Shown: positions 1 to 8,111 of the stretch, piece after piece
How the letters are laid out: each line of letters begins with the position of its first letter
How positions within the stretch are numbered: the first letter of the stretch is position 1
Assembly: GCA_003168075.1 (NCBI GenBank)
Contig: PMTL01000074.1
Coordinates: 1-34,777 of the forward strand
Direction of reading: 5' to 3'
Source of the DNA: Acidimicrobiaceae bacterium
GTDB taxonomy: Bacteria > Actinomycetota > Acidimicrobiia > Acidimicrobiales > RAAP-2
Length of the DNA: 34,777 bases
Made by a program: the position numbers and the translations under genes
The notes under the pieces: model-generated
Seen by the model: the letters and a program-made list of their open reading frames with translations, nothing else
What the model was told of the DNA's origin: nothing
Databases searched by the model: none

Positions 1-545
1 GGCGCGTAGACGTCGAGGGTCTCTTGAGCGATGGCGCGTTGGCGGGCCATCGGCATCACTGAGATGGTGCGCATGTTGTGCAAGCGATCAGCGAGTTTGA
101 TCAACAACACGCGCCAGTCCTGGGCCATGGCGATGAACATCTTGCGAATCGTGGCGGCCTGCTGGGCTTCTTTCGAGTCGAATTCAAGTCGATCGAGCTT
201 CGTCACCCCGTCAACGACCGCGGCGACCTTCTCGCCGAATTCGCCGATCAGCCATTCGTTAGTGACCCCGGTGTCCTCAACGGCGTCGTGCAACAAGGCT
301 GCGGCGATCGTCATCTCGTCGAGCCCGAGATCGGCTGTGATGTCCGCGACGGCGATCGGGTGGGTCACGTAGGGTTCACCGGTGCGACGCAACTGGCCCT
401 CGTGGGCGTTGATGGCGACGATGCCGGCGCGACGGATGATACTGGTATCACCGCCCTCGTGGTGTTCGAGGTAACGCGCGACCAACCGCTCCACCGAGCC
501 CTCGAGGGCCGGATCTACCGTCGAACGCGACGTAAGGCTGACCAT
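1..545 (-). CDS. rel: Bifunctional (p)ppGpp synthetase/hydrolase RelA/SpoT, N-terminal part (cut by window edge)
   Basis: Translating the minus strand from ATG at 545 gives an open frame to the window edge (about 181 codons). It has the N-terminal HD hydrolase domain of Rel/SpoT enzymes: RRTGEPYVTHPIAVADI near residue 50, LLHDAVEDTG (the HD motif) near 80, and LIKLADRLHNMRT near 140. These residues bind Mn2+ and hydrolyse (p)ppGpp; the synthetase, TGS and ACT domains would lie beyond base 1. The HD residues are intact, so the enzyme is probably bifunctional. It starts 16 bases after the secF stop. In mycobacteria, as I recall, an apt gene sits between secF and rel; it is absent here. The Shine-Dalgarno is weak, consistent with expression from the upstream secDF transcript. 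Confidence 0.93.
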   Translation of the reverse strand, partial: MVSLTSRSTVDPALEGSVERLVARYLEHHEGGDTSIIRRAGIVAINAHEGQLRRTGEPYVTHPIAVADITADLGLDEMTIAAALLHDAVEDTGVTNEWLIGEFGEKVAAVVDGVTKLDRLEFDSKEAQQAATIRKMFIAMAQDWRVLLIKLADRLHNMRTISVMPMARQRAIAQETLDVYA

Positions 546-561
546 CAACTCAGCCTAGGTG

Positions 562-1704
562 TCAACGGCGCTTTTGTTTGCGAGCCCTGGGGGTCACCGA
601 CGACGTCGGTCGACGCGATACACCGGCGATTCGCTGGGTGGAGTCCGTGCCCAACAGGGCCGCGGCGCGCGGCGAGAGAACCGCGTGCTCGCTTCGACCC
701 ACGCGATCGGCCAGTTCCTTGTAGCGTGGCTCGCGTTCCTTCATCCACGCCAACAGCGGGCTGGCGATGAAAATCGAGGAGTACGCACCACTCATGAGAC
801 CCACGAAGAGGGCGAGTCCGTAGTTCTGCAACGTCGTCGCACCCAAGAGGTCCGCACCCACGAGCAAAACCGCGAGCACCGGCAAAATAGCTACCAGCGA
901 CGTGTTGATCGAACGCGCCAGTGTCTGGTTCATCGACAGGTTCACCATTTCGCCGTAGGTGACTGCACCGCTCTTCAAGATGGCGTTGGGGCCACTGGAA
1001 TTGTCGCGGACGCGGTCAAAGACAACGACCGTGTCGTAGAGCGAATAGCCGAGAATGGTCAAGACGGCGATGACCGTGTCCGGGGTGATCTGAAAGCCGA
1101 AGAGCGAAAAGACCCCGACCGTCACCAAGAGGTCGTGGATCATGGCGATGAACGCCGCCGCGGCCATCTTGGGTTCGAAACGGATCGAAATGTACAGAAC
1201 GACGGCCAGGAAGAAGATGATGAGTGCTTCGAGGGCTCGATTCGTGACCTGCCCACCCCACGTCGGCCCGACGCTGGCCGTCGACACATCGTTCGAGGGA
1301 ACGCCCGCTTCCTTGGCCATGACCGTCACCACGGCGTTGGTGATGTTGGTTTGGACAGTAATTGAATCGCTATTGAGGTCGGCGGTCACCTCATAGGTCT
1401 TTGAACCGAGTTTCTCCACCGTGGGATTGGAGAGTCCCGCACCCTCAACCGCCGTTGTCATCGCCGAGATCGACGAGTGCGGCGCCTGCACTTCCCACGA
1501 GCTGCCGCCCTTAAAATCAATGCCGAGGTTGAAGCCGCGCACACCCAAAGAACCGATGCCAATGAGAATCACGACGAGCGACGCGGTGAACCAGATCTTG
1601 CGACGACCGACGAAGTCAATCGTGGTGAGGCCCTGGTAGAGGCGGCCAAAACGCCCCGGTGTCTTCGCGCTGGTGTCAATGTCAGTCACGGGTGTCTCAC
1701 TCAT
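562..1704 (-). CDS. secF: Protein translocase subunit SecF
   Basis: This 380-residue inner-membrane protein forms the SecDF accessory complex, which uses the proton gradient to help pull proteins through SecYEG. The N-terminus has a first membrane helix (ASLVVILIGIGSLGV) followed by the SecF signature GIDFKGGSSW near residue 60. A periplasmic P1-type domain and five further membrane helices follow, with the conserved LTILGYSLYDTVVVFDRVRD segment near 220 and LARSINTSL near 260. The last ~30 residues are Arg/Lys-rich and probably cytosolic. The start ATG lies inside the end of secD (8-base overlap), implying translational coupling. Length and order (yajC-secD-secF) are typical for actinobacteria. 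Confidence 0.96.
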   Translation of the reverse strand: MSETPVTDIDTSAKTPGRFGRLYQGLTTIDFVGRRKIWFTASLVVILIGIGSLGVRGFNLGIDFKGGSSWEVQAPHSSISAMTTAVEGAGLSNPTVEKLGSKTYEVTADLNSDSITVQTNITNAVVTVMAKEAGVPSNDVSTASVGPTWGGQVTNRALEALIIFFLAVVLYISIRFEPKMAAAAFIAMIHDLLVTVGVFSLFGFQITPDTVIAVLTILGYSLYDTVVVFDRVRDNSSGPNAILKSGAVTYGEMVNLSMNQTLARSINTSLVAILPVLAVLLVGADLLGATTLQNYGLALFVGLMSGAYSSIFIASPLLAWMKEREPRYKELADRVGRSEHAVLSPRAAALLGTDSTQRIAGVSRRPTSSVTPRARKQKRR

Positions 1705-3223
1705 TGGCGCCTCCGGCGTTCATTCCGGCGGCCATCGACAACGCCGAGGTGCTCTGGCTGTTGCGACGCCCGAGCAGGATCACCAGCGGACGCGTGAAGT
1801 ACCACGTAATGAAAACATCCATCAACGTCGACAGACCCAGGAAGAAGGCGAAGCCGCGCACGTCACCGACGGCGATCAAGTAGAGCAGAACCGCGGCGAG
1901 CAAACTCACGGTGTCGGCCGCCAGCACCGTTCGCCACGCGGACTTGAATCCGCGGTCCACCGAACTGCGAACCGACCGGCCCGCTCTGGCCTCGTCCTTT
2001 AATCGTTCGAAATACACGATGTAACTGTCCACCGTGATACCAATGGACACAATGAGTCCCGTGACCCCCGCCAGGTTGAAGCTCGGCGCGTACGCCGTGT
2101 GACCCAGAGCCGAGATGATGGCCCACAGCAGCGCCGCGGTTACTGCGAGTCCGAACAGGATGACCAGACCTAAGGCGCGGTAGTAGAGGATGACGTACAG
2201 CAGAACCAGCGCTAATCCCGCGAGCCCCGCTCCGAGTCCGGCCACGAGGGCGCTATGGCCGAGGGTCGGCGACACGGTTTCAGTGGTGAGGGCCTGCAGA
2301 CGCACCGGCAGCGCACCAAATTCCATGGCAATAGCGAGGTTCTTGGCCGAATTCTCGGTGAAGCTGCCCGAGATTTGTCCCTGACCTTGGAAGCTCGTGA
2401 AGGTAGTCGAACCCGGTAGAATCAGTGGTGCGGATTGGATGACACCGTCGAGTTCAATGGCGACTTGTTGGTGGAAGTTGTTCTTGGCGACCGTGTCCCA
2501 TGCCGGGCTACCCGAACCGGTGAGGGTGTAACTCACGACCCATTCACCCAGGGTGTCCTGAGTGGCGAAGGCCTTGCCAATGGCCTGGCCCGTCAATTGT
2601 TCGGGACCCAGCAGGTAACGGATCGATGCGGACTGGCCCAACGTCGGCAAGATGACGTAGTTCTTACCGACGTCGAGGGCCGGCTTCGTCGTCGCGATGT
2701 TGGCAAAACTCGGATCGACGCCGGGGGTGTTATTCGTGTAACCAGCGGAGGAGGAGGAGTCGGGAGTGACCGCCAAATTAGCTTCGGTCATCGCGTACGA
2801 GGCACCACACGAGGGCATCGTGGCCGTCCCGATAGGTTTGGCGGACTTTGAGGCGGGGGCCACCTGACACAACACAGGTCGAAAAAACAACTGCGCCGTC
2901 TGACCAACAGCCCTCAGTACCGCACGACCATCTGAGACGCCCGGCACCGACACGACAACGTTCTTGCCCTGTAGGTTCACCGTCGCCCCGGACACCCCGA
3001 GCCCGTTGACACGGTTGCTCAGAATCGTCACGACTTCGTTCATGTCGGCGGACGACGCGGTCGTCGTCGGCTTGTAGACCACGGAGAGTCCTCCGGCGAG
3101 GTCAAGACCGAGTTTGGGTCCCCAACCGAGCGACAGCGTGGTCGCGAGTGAACCGAACCCAATCACGATCGTCAGGATCAAACTGACGATGAGCGACTTA
3201 CGCGAGGCCGCGGGAGCCGCCAT
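1697..3223 (-). CDS. secD: Protein translocase subunit SecD
   Basis: This 508-residue partner of SecF has an N-terminal membrane helix (LIVSLILTIVIGFGSLA) and the SecD signature LGLDLAGGLSVVYKP near residue 40. The large extracytoplasmic P1 region spans roughly 55-300. The C-terminal RND-like membrane half contains TGLIVSIGITVDSYIVYFER and FKSAWRTVLAADTVSLLAA, where the Asp/Arg residues involved in proton coupling lie. Its ATG overlaps the yajC stop as TAATG. The periplasmic part has a Ser/Thr/Ala-rich low-complexity stretch (about 125-185) of the kind seen in actinobacterial SecD proteins. Confidence 0.96.
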   Translation of the reverse strand: MAAPAASRKSLIVSLILTIVIGFGSLATTLSLGWGPKLGLDLAGGLSVVYKPTTTASSADMNEVVTILSNRVNGLGVSGATVNLQGKNVVVSVPGVSDGRAVLRAVGQTAQLFFRPVLCQVAPASKSAKPIGTATMPSCGASYAMTEANLAVTPDSSSSAGYTNNTPGVDPSFANIATTKPALDVGKNYVILPTLGQSASIRYLLGPEQLTGQAIGKAFATQDTLGEWVVSYTLTGSGSPAWDTVAKNNFHQQVAIELDGVIQSAPLILPGSTTFTSFQGQGQISGSFTENSAKNLAIAMEFGALPVRLQALTTETVSPTLGHSALVAGLGAGLAGLALVLLYVILYYRALGLVILFGLAVTAALLWAIISALGHTAYAPSFNLAGVTGLIVSIGITVDSYIVYFERLKDEARAGRSVRSSVDRGFKSAWRTVLAADTVSLLAAVLLYLIAVGDVRGFAFFLGLSTLMDVFITWYFTRPLVILLGRRNSQSTSALSMAAGMNAGGANE

Positions 3224-3600
3224 TACTTGTCATCACCCTCGTGTGAGGGCTCCTCGTGATCGTCATCGTGGTCGTGGTCCGTCGTCTCGTCGTCATCGGT
3301 GGAGGCGGGAACTGGGTCAATGCGTCCCGCGATAGCCGAAGGAATGAAGTCGAGTTCGACGCCGCTGGCGGTACGCAGGGTCACCGCCTCGTCAGTACGA
3401 CTGATGATCGTTCCGATCAGTCCGCCGATGGTGCGAGCGCGCTCGCCCACCTCGACTTGCTTTGACTGGTGACGCGCGGCTTTCGCCTTGCGCGAGCGCG
3501 GGCGAATAAATGCGAAGTAGATCACCGCGTAGACGACGATGATGATAAGAAAAAAGGCGCTACTACTTGAACTCTTCGCGGCGGTCGCTGCAACCAACAT
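3223..3600 (-). CDS. yajC: Preprotein translocase accessory subunit YajC
   Basis: This small single-pass membrane protein associates with SecDF. From ATG at 3600 it is 125 residues: one helix (FFLIIIVVYAVIYFAFI), then the conserved IRPRSRKAKA boundary, then a small cytosolic domain containing VEVGERARTIGGLIGTI and LRTASGVELDFIPSAIAGRI. The start at 3600 is preferred over ATG at 3618 because a GGAGG lies 8 bases upstream of it. The last ~25 residues are almost only Asp, Glu and His, a tail not typical of YajC. The stop overlaps the secD ATG by one base (TAATG). Confidence 0.92.
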   Translation of the reverse strand: MLVAATAAKSSSSSAFFLIIIVVYAVIYFAFIRPRSRKAKAARHQSKQVEVGERARTIGGLIGTIISRTDEAVTLRTASGVELDFIPSAIAGRIDPVPASTDDDETTDHDHDDDHEEPSHEGDDK

Positions 3601-3655
3601 GGAATATTCCTCCGTCATTAGACCAAAGAAACCCTAGTCGCTCGCCGCACCAGGC

Positions 3656-4705
3656 CTAGACCAGTCCGCCGCCCGCTCGGCGAATCTGTAGATGGGTGAA
3701 AGCCTTGTCGGTCGCCACCCGTCCCCGGGGCGTTCGAATGAGAAAACCCTCTCGCAACAGGTAAGGCTCGTAGGCGTCTTCAATCGTCGCCGGCTCTTCG
3801 CCACAGGCGTGCGACAAGGTCGTCAGCCCCACCGGCAGGTTGGCGAATTGGCCGCACAATAGCCCCAGGATTCGTCGGTCAATCTTGTCGAGACCGAAGC
3901 CATCCACCCCGAAAAGGTCGAGAGCCTGCGCCGCCAACACCTCGCTCACCACATCGCGTGCTCGCACCGAAGCGACGTCACGAACTCGGCGAAGCAGTCG
4001 ATTAGCAATGCGCGGAGTACCCCTCGAGCGCTGGGCGATGATCCCGGCGGCGTCGCCCGAGAGCGCCACGTCGAGTAAGCCGGCCGACCTTGTCACGATC
4101 TGGCGCAACTCGTCGACCTCGTACAGGTCAAGTTGGCCCACGAAGCCAAAGCGGTCCCGTAAGGGAGCAGCCACGAGTCCGGTCCTCGTCGTGGCACCCA
4201 CCAGGGTGAAATGGGGCAGGTCGAGTCGAATCGACCTCGCCGAAGGACCTCGACCAATCATCACGTCAAGGCGACGGTCCTCCATCGCCGGATACAGAAC
4301 CTCCTCGACGGTCCGTGACAGGCGATGTATCTCGTCGATGAACAGCACCTCGCCTTCTTGCAGATCAGTCAATAGCGCCACCAGGTCGCCGGGCCGGGCT
4401 AACACGGGACCCGACGTCACGCGCAGTCCGGATCCCATCTCGTGGGCCACAATGCTCGCCAAGGACGTTTTACCCAGTCCCGGCGGACCGGCGAACAGCA
4501 AGTGGTCCGAACTCTGTCGTCGTGTCCTCGCTGATCCCAACACAATTTCTAAATGACCAACCAGTTCGCGCTGTCCCACAAAGTCGGCCAGGGTGCTCGG
4601 GCGAAGCGTCACGTCAGCGTTGCGGTCGCCCTCCGAGGCGGTCGGGGTCACGACGTTGACGTTGTCCTCATCGAGTGACGTCATGTCCGCGTCGCGACGG
4701 GTCAT
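3656..4705 (-). CDS. ruvB: Holliday junction branch-migration helicase RuvB
   Basis: This 349-residue AAA+ motor forms hexameric rings on either side of the RuvA-bound Holliday junction and drives branch migration. Visible motifs are FVGQRELVGHLEIVLGSA, Walker A GPPGLGKTS near residue 75, Walker B LFIDEIHRLSR near 120, sensor-1 GATTRTG, the arginine-finger region LRDRFGF, and a C-terminal winged helix (EEPATIEDAYEPYLLREGFL, TPRGRVAT). The ATG sits in an ATGA overlap with the ruvA stop. The extra ~20 N-terminal residues are acidic and poorly conserved; an ATG seven codons downstream (MTSLDED) is an alternative start. Confidence 0.97.
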   Translation of the reverse strand: MTRRDADMTSLDEDNVNVVTPTASEGDRNADVTLRPSTLADFVGQRELVGHLEIVLGSARTRRQSSDHLLFAGPPGLGKTSLASIVAHEMGSGLRVTSGPVLARPGDLVALLTDLQEGEVLFIDEIHRLSRTVEEVLYPAMEDRRLDVMIGRGPSARSIRLDLPHFTLVGATTRTGLVAAPLRDRFGFVGQLDLYEVDELRQIVTRSAGLLDVALSGDAAGIIAQRSRGTPRIANRLLRRVRDVASVRARDVVSEVLAAQALDLFGVDGFGLDKIDRRILGLLCGQFANLPVGLTTLSHACGEEPATIEDAYEPYLLREGFLIRTPRGRVATDKAFTHLQIRRAGGGLV

Positions 4706-5271
4706 CGTCGTCCCAGAAGTTGCAGGGCGCTGCGCAGCGCCGAGGATTCGTCTTCGGGGAGGGTCACGCCCTCCAGGGCTTCGCGAATTTCACTCTGGGC
4801 GTAACCCAAGGACCGCAGTGCCTCTTCGATGTCGCTGGCGCGAGGGCCGAGATACGACGTCTCCTTGGTTGGTTCCTCCACGAGCTTTCCTTTGAGTTCC
4901 AGGACGATACGGCTCGCCGTCTTGTTACCAATCCCGGGAATCTGGGCAACGCGCTTCACATCACTGTTCTCGATGGCCAGTCGCAGCTCGGCCGTGGGCA
5001 TCGTACGTAGAGCGGCCAGGGCCGTCGAAGGACCAACCCCCGGTGTGACGAGCAGCGTCGAAAAGAACTCTCGGTCGTCGAGGGAGCGAAAACCATAGAG
5101 CACGATGGCGTCGGATCGCACGACCGTGTGCACAAAAAGTTCCACGTCGTCGCCCACCCGCAGTTCCTCACCCGAGGCGAGGTTTACCTCGTAACCCACT
5201 CCGTTGACGTCAAGGACGAGTGAACCCGACGGGTGAAGAGTGAGAACCCTTCCACGTAGCCATCCAATCAT
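4702..5271 (-). CDS. ruvA: Holliday junction DNA-binding subunit RuvA
   Basis: This 189-residue tetrameric protein holds the four-way junction flat and recruits RuvB. It begins at MIGWLRGRVL, the family's usual start. The upstream in-frame extension overlaps ruvC and is not conserved in character. Domain I is an OB fold (about 1-62). Domain II carries two helix-hairpin-helix motifs, VTPGVGPSTALAAL and IPGIGNKTASRIVLELKGKL. Domain III at the C-terminus (DIEEALRSLGYAQSEIREAL) contacts RuvB. Both ends overlap neighbours in ATGA junctions (5268-5271 with ruvC, 4702-4705 with ruvB). Confidence 0.96.
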   Translation of the reverse strand: MIGWLRGRVLTLHPSGSLVLDVNGVGYEVNLASGEELRVGDDVELFVHTVVRSDAIVLYGFRSLDDREFFSTLLVTPGVGPSTALAALRTMPTAELRLAIENSDVKRVAQIPGIGNKTASRIVLELKGKLVEEPTKETSYLGPRASDIEEALRSLGYAQSEIREALEGVTLPEDESSALRSALQLLGRR

Positions 5272-5777
5272 GTCGTGGCCACCGAGTAGCGGCGCTCGAT
5301 ACGCTCGGTCATGAAATAGGTGATTGCCAGGCCGAGAGCGTCGGCGGCGTCGGCGGGTTCGGGGACCTCGCGCAGTCCACAAAGCTTGGCCACCATCGAC
5401 TGCACCTGGGCCTTTGATGCGGCTCCGTATCCCGTCACGGCCAACTTGACCTGCTGGGCGGTGAATTGTCGAACCGTCAGGCCCTTCGCTCCCGCCAGGG
5501 CCACGGCAACACCACTCGCCTGCGCCACGGGAATCGCCGTCTTGGCATTGCGCTGAAAGAACACCCGCTCCACCACCACGGCGTCGGGCGCGAGTTCGAC
5601 GAGCAACGTGTCGAGGTCGAGGTGAATCTGGGCCAGGCGAAGTTCGACGTCGGCAGCGGGGTCCGTCTCGAGGACGCCGGCGTGCACGGCGCGAAACGAC
5701 TCCACACCCTCAAAGGACCCTTCGATCAGCCCGAACCCGCAGCGAGTCAGGCCAGGGTCGATTCCGAGTACGAACAT
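5268..5777 (-). CDS. ruvC: Crossover junction endodeoxyribonuclease RuvC
   Basis: This 169-residue RNase H-fold endonuclease resolves Holliday junctions by paired nicks. The acidic catalytic residues are present: D7 in LGIDPGLTRCGFG, the Glu in VVVERVFFQRNAKTA (about residue 70), and the pair in PADAADALGLA near 143-146. Length is typical. It is the first gene of the ruvC-ruvA-ruvB series and ends in an ATGA overlap with ruvA. A 39-base gap separates it from yebC upstream, so the ruv genes may be read from the pdxST-yebC transcript or from a small local promoter. Confidence 0.96.
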   Translation of the reverse strand: MFVLGIDPGLTRCGFGLIEGSFEGVESFRAVHAGVLETDPAADVELRLAQIHLDLDTLLVELAPDAVVVERVFFQRNAKTAIPVAQASGVAVALAGAKGLTVRQFTAQQVKLAVTGYGAASKAQVQSMVAKLCGLREVPEPADAADALGLAITYFMTERIERRYSVATT

Positions 5778-5816
5778 GTGTTCGATTGTAATGCGCCCGC
5801 GGGGCGGGTCAAGGGA

Positions 5817-6566
5817 TTACTCCTCGAAGTTCGCCAGGATGTCGTCGGAGATGTCGAAGTTGGCGTAGACGTTCTGTACGTCATCGTGATCGTCGATGGC
5901 GTCCATCAAACGCAAGACTTTCTTGGCCTCGGATTCGTTCTCGACCGGAATCACATTCTGAGGCACGAGCGTGAGTTCGGCACTCAGGATACTGAGTCCG
6001 AACCCCTCGAGAGCGTCGCGTACGGTGCCGACGTCAGTCGAATCGGTCGTAACTATGAAGTTGTCACCCTGGGCGGCGAAGTTCTCCGCTCCCGCCTCGA
6101 GTACCCACTCGAGGAGCTGGTCCTCGTCGAGGGGCCCCTTGACCTCGATGACGCCCTTGCGGTCGAACTGCCACGAGACAGCGCCGGGTTCGGCGATGTT
6201 GCCACCGTTTTTCGACAACACGTGCCTGATCTCGGCGCTCGTGCGATTGCGATTGTCGGTCAGCGTCTCGATGATGATCGCCACTCCGTGTGGTGCATAT
6301 CCCTCGTACGAGATGGACTCGTAACGCACCCCCTCGAGCTCACCGGTGCCGCGTTTGATGGCTCGCTCAATCGTGTCGATGGGCACCGACGCCTCTCGCG
6401 CTTTTTGAAACATGGTTCGAAGGCTGGCGTTGGTGGCGGGGTCTCCCCCGCCTTCGCGCGCGGCGACCTCCACTTGGCGAATCAACTTGGCGAAGACTTT
6501 GGCGCGGGCACTGTCTTTGGCACCCTTGCGGTGCTTGGTGGTCGCCCACTTCGAATGGCCGGACAT
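5817..6566 (-). CDS. yebC: YebC/PmpR family protein (translation/transcription regulator)
   Basis: This 249-residue protein starts at MSGHSKWATTKHRKGAKD, the hallmark YebC/PmpR N-terminus. ATG at 6566 has a strong AGGAGG a few bases upstream; an in-frame ATG at 6650 has no such support. Other family segments are GGDPATNASLRTMFQKAR, ERAIKRGTG, YEGYAPHGVAIIIETLTDN and the acidic C-terminal domain. Family members were described as DNA-binding regulators, and more recent work implicates some in relieving ribosome stalling. Its place between pdxT and ruvC matches the mycobacterial order. Confidence 0.95.
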   Translation of the reverse strand: MSGHSKWATTKHRKGAKDSARAKVFAKLIRQVEVAAREGGGDPATNASLRTMFQKAREASVPIDTIERAIKRGTGELEGVRYESISYEGYAPHGVAIIIETLTDNRNRTSAEIRHVLSKNGGNIAEPGAVSWQFDRKGVIEVKGPLDEDQLLEWVLEAGAENFAAQGDNFIVTTDSTDVGTVRDALEGFGLSILSAELTLVPQNVIPVENESEAKKVLRLMDAIDDHDDVQNVYANFDISDDILANFEE

Positions 6567-6594
6567 GGTTCCTCCTGCCCGTTTTGGGGCGTAG

Positions 6595-7194
6595 TTATCG
6601 TAACGCTTCTTGCAGAGCGTCGAGGAAAAGGCCGTGCACCAGCACGTCACTGGTGAGTTCGGGATGAAACGAGCAGCCCCACACCGAGTCCTGGCGAACG
6701 AGAACCGGATGTTCGCCGTCGCCGTGATCGTGCGAAGCGATTACTTCGACGTCATTACCCCAGCGCAGTATTCGTGGCGCCCGGATGAATACCCCCAGAA
6801 CGGTGCCTCGACCCTCGAGAACGATGGGAGTTTCGAAACTCGCGATTTGGCGTCCGTAGCCGTTGCGGCGAACCGACACGTTCAGGGCTCCGAAGCTCCA
6901 TTGGTCGCTACGACCGTCGAGGACTTCATCGGCGAGCATGATCAGTCCGGCGCAGGTGCCAAAGACCGGGAAACCGCCGCTGATGAGATCCTGCAGCGGC
7001 TCGCGCAGTCCCGAGGTCACGAGCAGATGGCTGATGGTCGTCGACTCGCCTCCCGGGATGATCAGGCCATCGAGGCCGTCGAGGTCCGTGACGCGGCGAA
7101 CCTTCTCGGGAGTGGCGCCCAGGTTCTCCAGGGTCGCGAAATGCTCGCGGACATCACCTTGCAGGGCCAGGACCCCGACGCGACGCACTACCAA
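6595..7194 (-). CDS. pdxT: Pyridoxal 5'-phosphate synthase glutaminase subunit PdxT
   Basis: This 199-residue class-I glutaminase supplies ammonia to PdxS for PLP synthesis by the DXP-independent route. Motifs are [13 protein letters not shown] at the N-terminus, [14 protein letters not shown] (oxyanion region) near 50, the nucleophile Cys in [10 protein letters not shown] near 80, and the His-Glu pair in [12 protein letters not shown] near 170. The triad is complete, so the enzyme should be active. Its start overlaps the end of pdxS by 7 bases, consistent with production of the two subunits of the 12+12 complex together. Confidence 0.97.
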   Translation of the reverse strand: MVVRRVGVLALQGDVREHFATLENLGATPEKVRRVTDLDGLDGLIIPGGESTTISHLLVTSGLREPLQDLISGGFPVFGTCAGLIMLADEVLDGRSDQWSFGALNVSVRRNGYGRQIASFETPIVLEGRGTVLGVFIRAPRILRWGNDVEVIASHDHGDGEHPVLVRQDSVWGCSFHPELTSDVLVHGLFLDALQEALR

Positions 7195-8090
7195 CCGCGA
7201 TCGGCCAGACGCTGTTCCAGCGTGGCCGTTTCGGCACCACGCATCGCGGCACCGAGACCGGTCGACACCTTAGCGACGATACCGGCGTCTTCAAAGTGCG
7301 TGGTGGCCTCGACGATGGCCTTGGCCATACGCTCGGGGTCCTCGCTCTTGAAGATTCCCGAACCCACGAAGACCGCCTCCGCACCGAGCTGCAGGACCAA
7401 TGAGGCGTCCGCGGGCGTCGAGATGCCACCGGCACAGAAGAGAGGAACCGGGAGCTTGCCCGTCGCGGCAACTTCCTGCACGAGAGCAATTGGCGCCTGG
7501 AGATCCTTGGCGAGCGCGAAGAGCTCCGAAACGTCGGCGCTGGCGAGTCGGCGCATCTGAGCGTTGATGGTGCGTAGGTGACGCACGGCTTCAACGACGT
7601 TTCCGGTGCCGGCCTCGCCCTTGGAACGAATCAGGCACGCCCCTTCGGCGATGCGGCGCAGAGCCTCTCCGAGGTTGGTGGCCCCACATACGAAGGGGAC
7701 GGTGAAATCCCACTTATCGATGTGGTTCTCCTCGTCGGCTGGGGTGAGCACTTCGGACTCGTCGATGTAGTCGACGTCGAGGGCCTGGAGAATCTGCGCC
7801 TCGGCGAAGTGGCCGATGCGGGCCTTGGCCATGACCGGAATCGTCACCGTCGTCTGAATATCTTGAATCATCTGCGGGTCGCTCATTCGAGCGACCCCAC
7901 CATCACGTCGAATGTCCGATGGCACCCGCTCGAGGGCCATGACCGCCACCGCGCCCGCGTCTTCGGCGATGCGCGCCTGCTCGGGGTTGACGACGTCCAT
8001 AATGACTCCGCCGCGCAGCATGTCTGCGAGACCGCGCTTCACGAGGGCCGAACCAACGATCGAGGATGTGAGTGCTGAATTCATACCCAT
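7188..8090 (-). CDS. pdxS: Pyridoxal 5'-phosphate synthase lyase subunit PdxS
   Basis: This 300-residue TIM barrel condenses ribose 5-phosphate, glyceraldehyde 3-phosphate and ammonia to PLP. Conserved stretches are [53 protein letters not shown] (active-site Lys region), EADEENHI-type loop [13 protein letters not shown], and [13 protein letters not shown]. The first ATG is at 8090, but a second ATG two codons on (8084) lies one base after the +1 predicted from TAGGCT at 8092-8097 and may be the real start. This may be an internal promoter of the long block. Confidence 0.97.
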   Translation of the reverse strand: MGMNSALTSSIVGSALVKRGLADMLRGGVIMDVVNPEQARIAEDAGAVAVMALERVPSDIRRDGGVARMSDPQMIQDIQTTVTIPVMAKARIGHFAEAQILQALDVDYIDESEVLTPADEENHIDKWDFTVPFVCGATNLGEALRRIAEGACLIRSKGEAGTGNVVEAVRHLRTINAQMRRLASADVSELFALAKDLQAPIALVQEVAATGKLPVPLFCAGGISTPADASLVLQLGAEAVFVGSGIFKSEDPERMAKAIVEATTHFEDAGIVAKVSTGLGAAMRGAETATLEQRLADRGW

Positions 8091-8091
8091 C

Positions 8092-8097
8092 AGCCTA
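8092..8097 (-). promoter_or_regulatory. Candidate -10 box (TAGGCT) before pdxS
   Basis: Read on the minus strand, TAGGCT fits the actinobacterial TANNNT -10 pattern. It predicts a transcript start at 8085, one base before the in-frame pdxS ATG at 8084. No clear -35 is seen. The 21-base gap to the upstream gene is enough for such an internal promoter, but the motif is short and could occur by chance. Confidence 0.3.
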
Positions 8098-8111
8098 ATA
8101 GAGGGCTGTGG

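Noticed and set aside
559-1365. Long plus-strand open frame opposite secF
   Set aside because: It is antisense to the well-supported SecF sequence, is Arg/His/Gln-rich without domains, and is open only because of base composition.
5466-6656. 396-codon plus-strand frame opposite ruvC and yebC
   Set aside because: It crosses two recognised minus-strand genes and has no family motif or ribosome site; it is a shadow frame of high-GC coding sequence.
6610-7560. 316-codon plus-strand frame opposite pdxT and pdxS
   Set aside because: The opposite strand encodes complete PdxT and PdxS with intact catalytic residues; this frame has no recognisable features.
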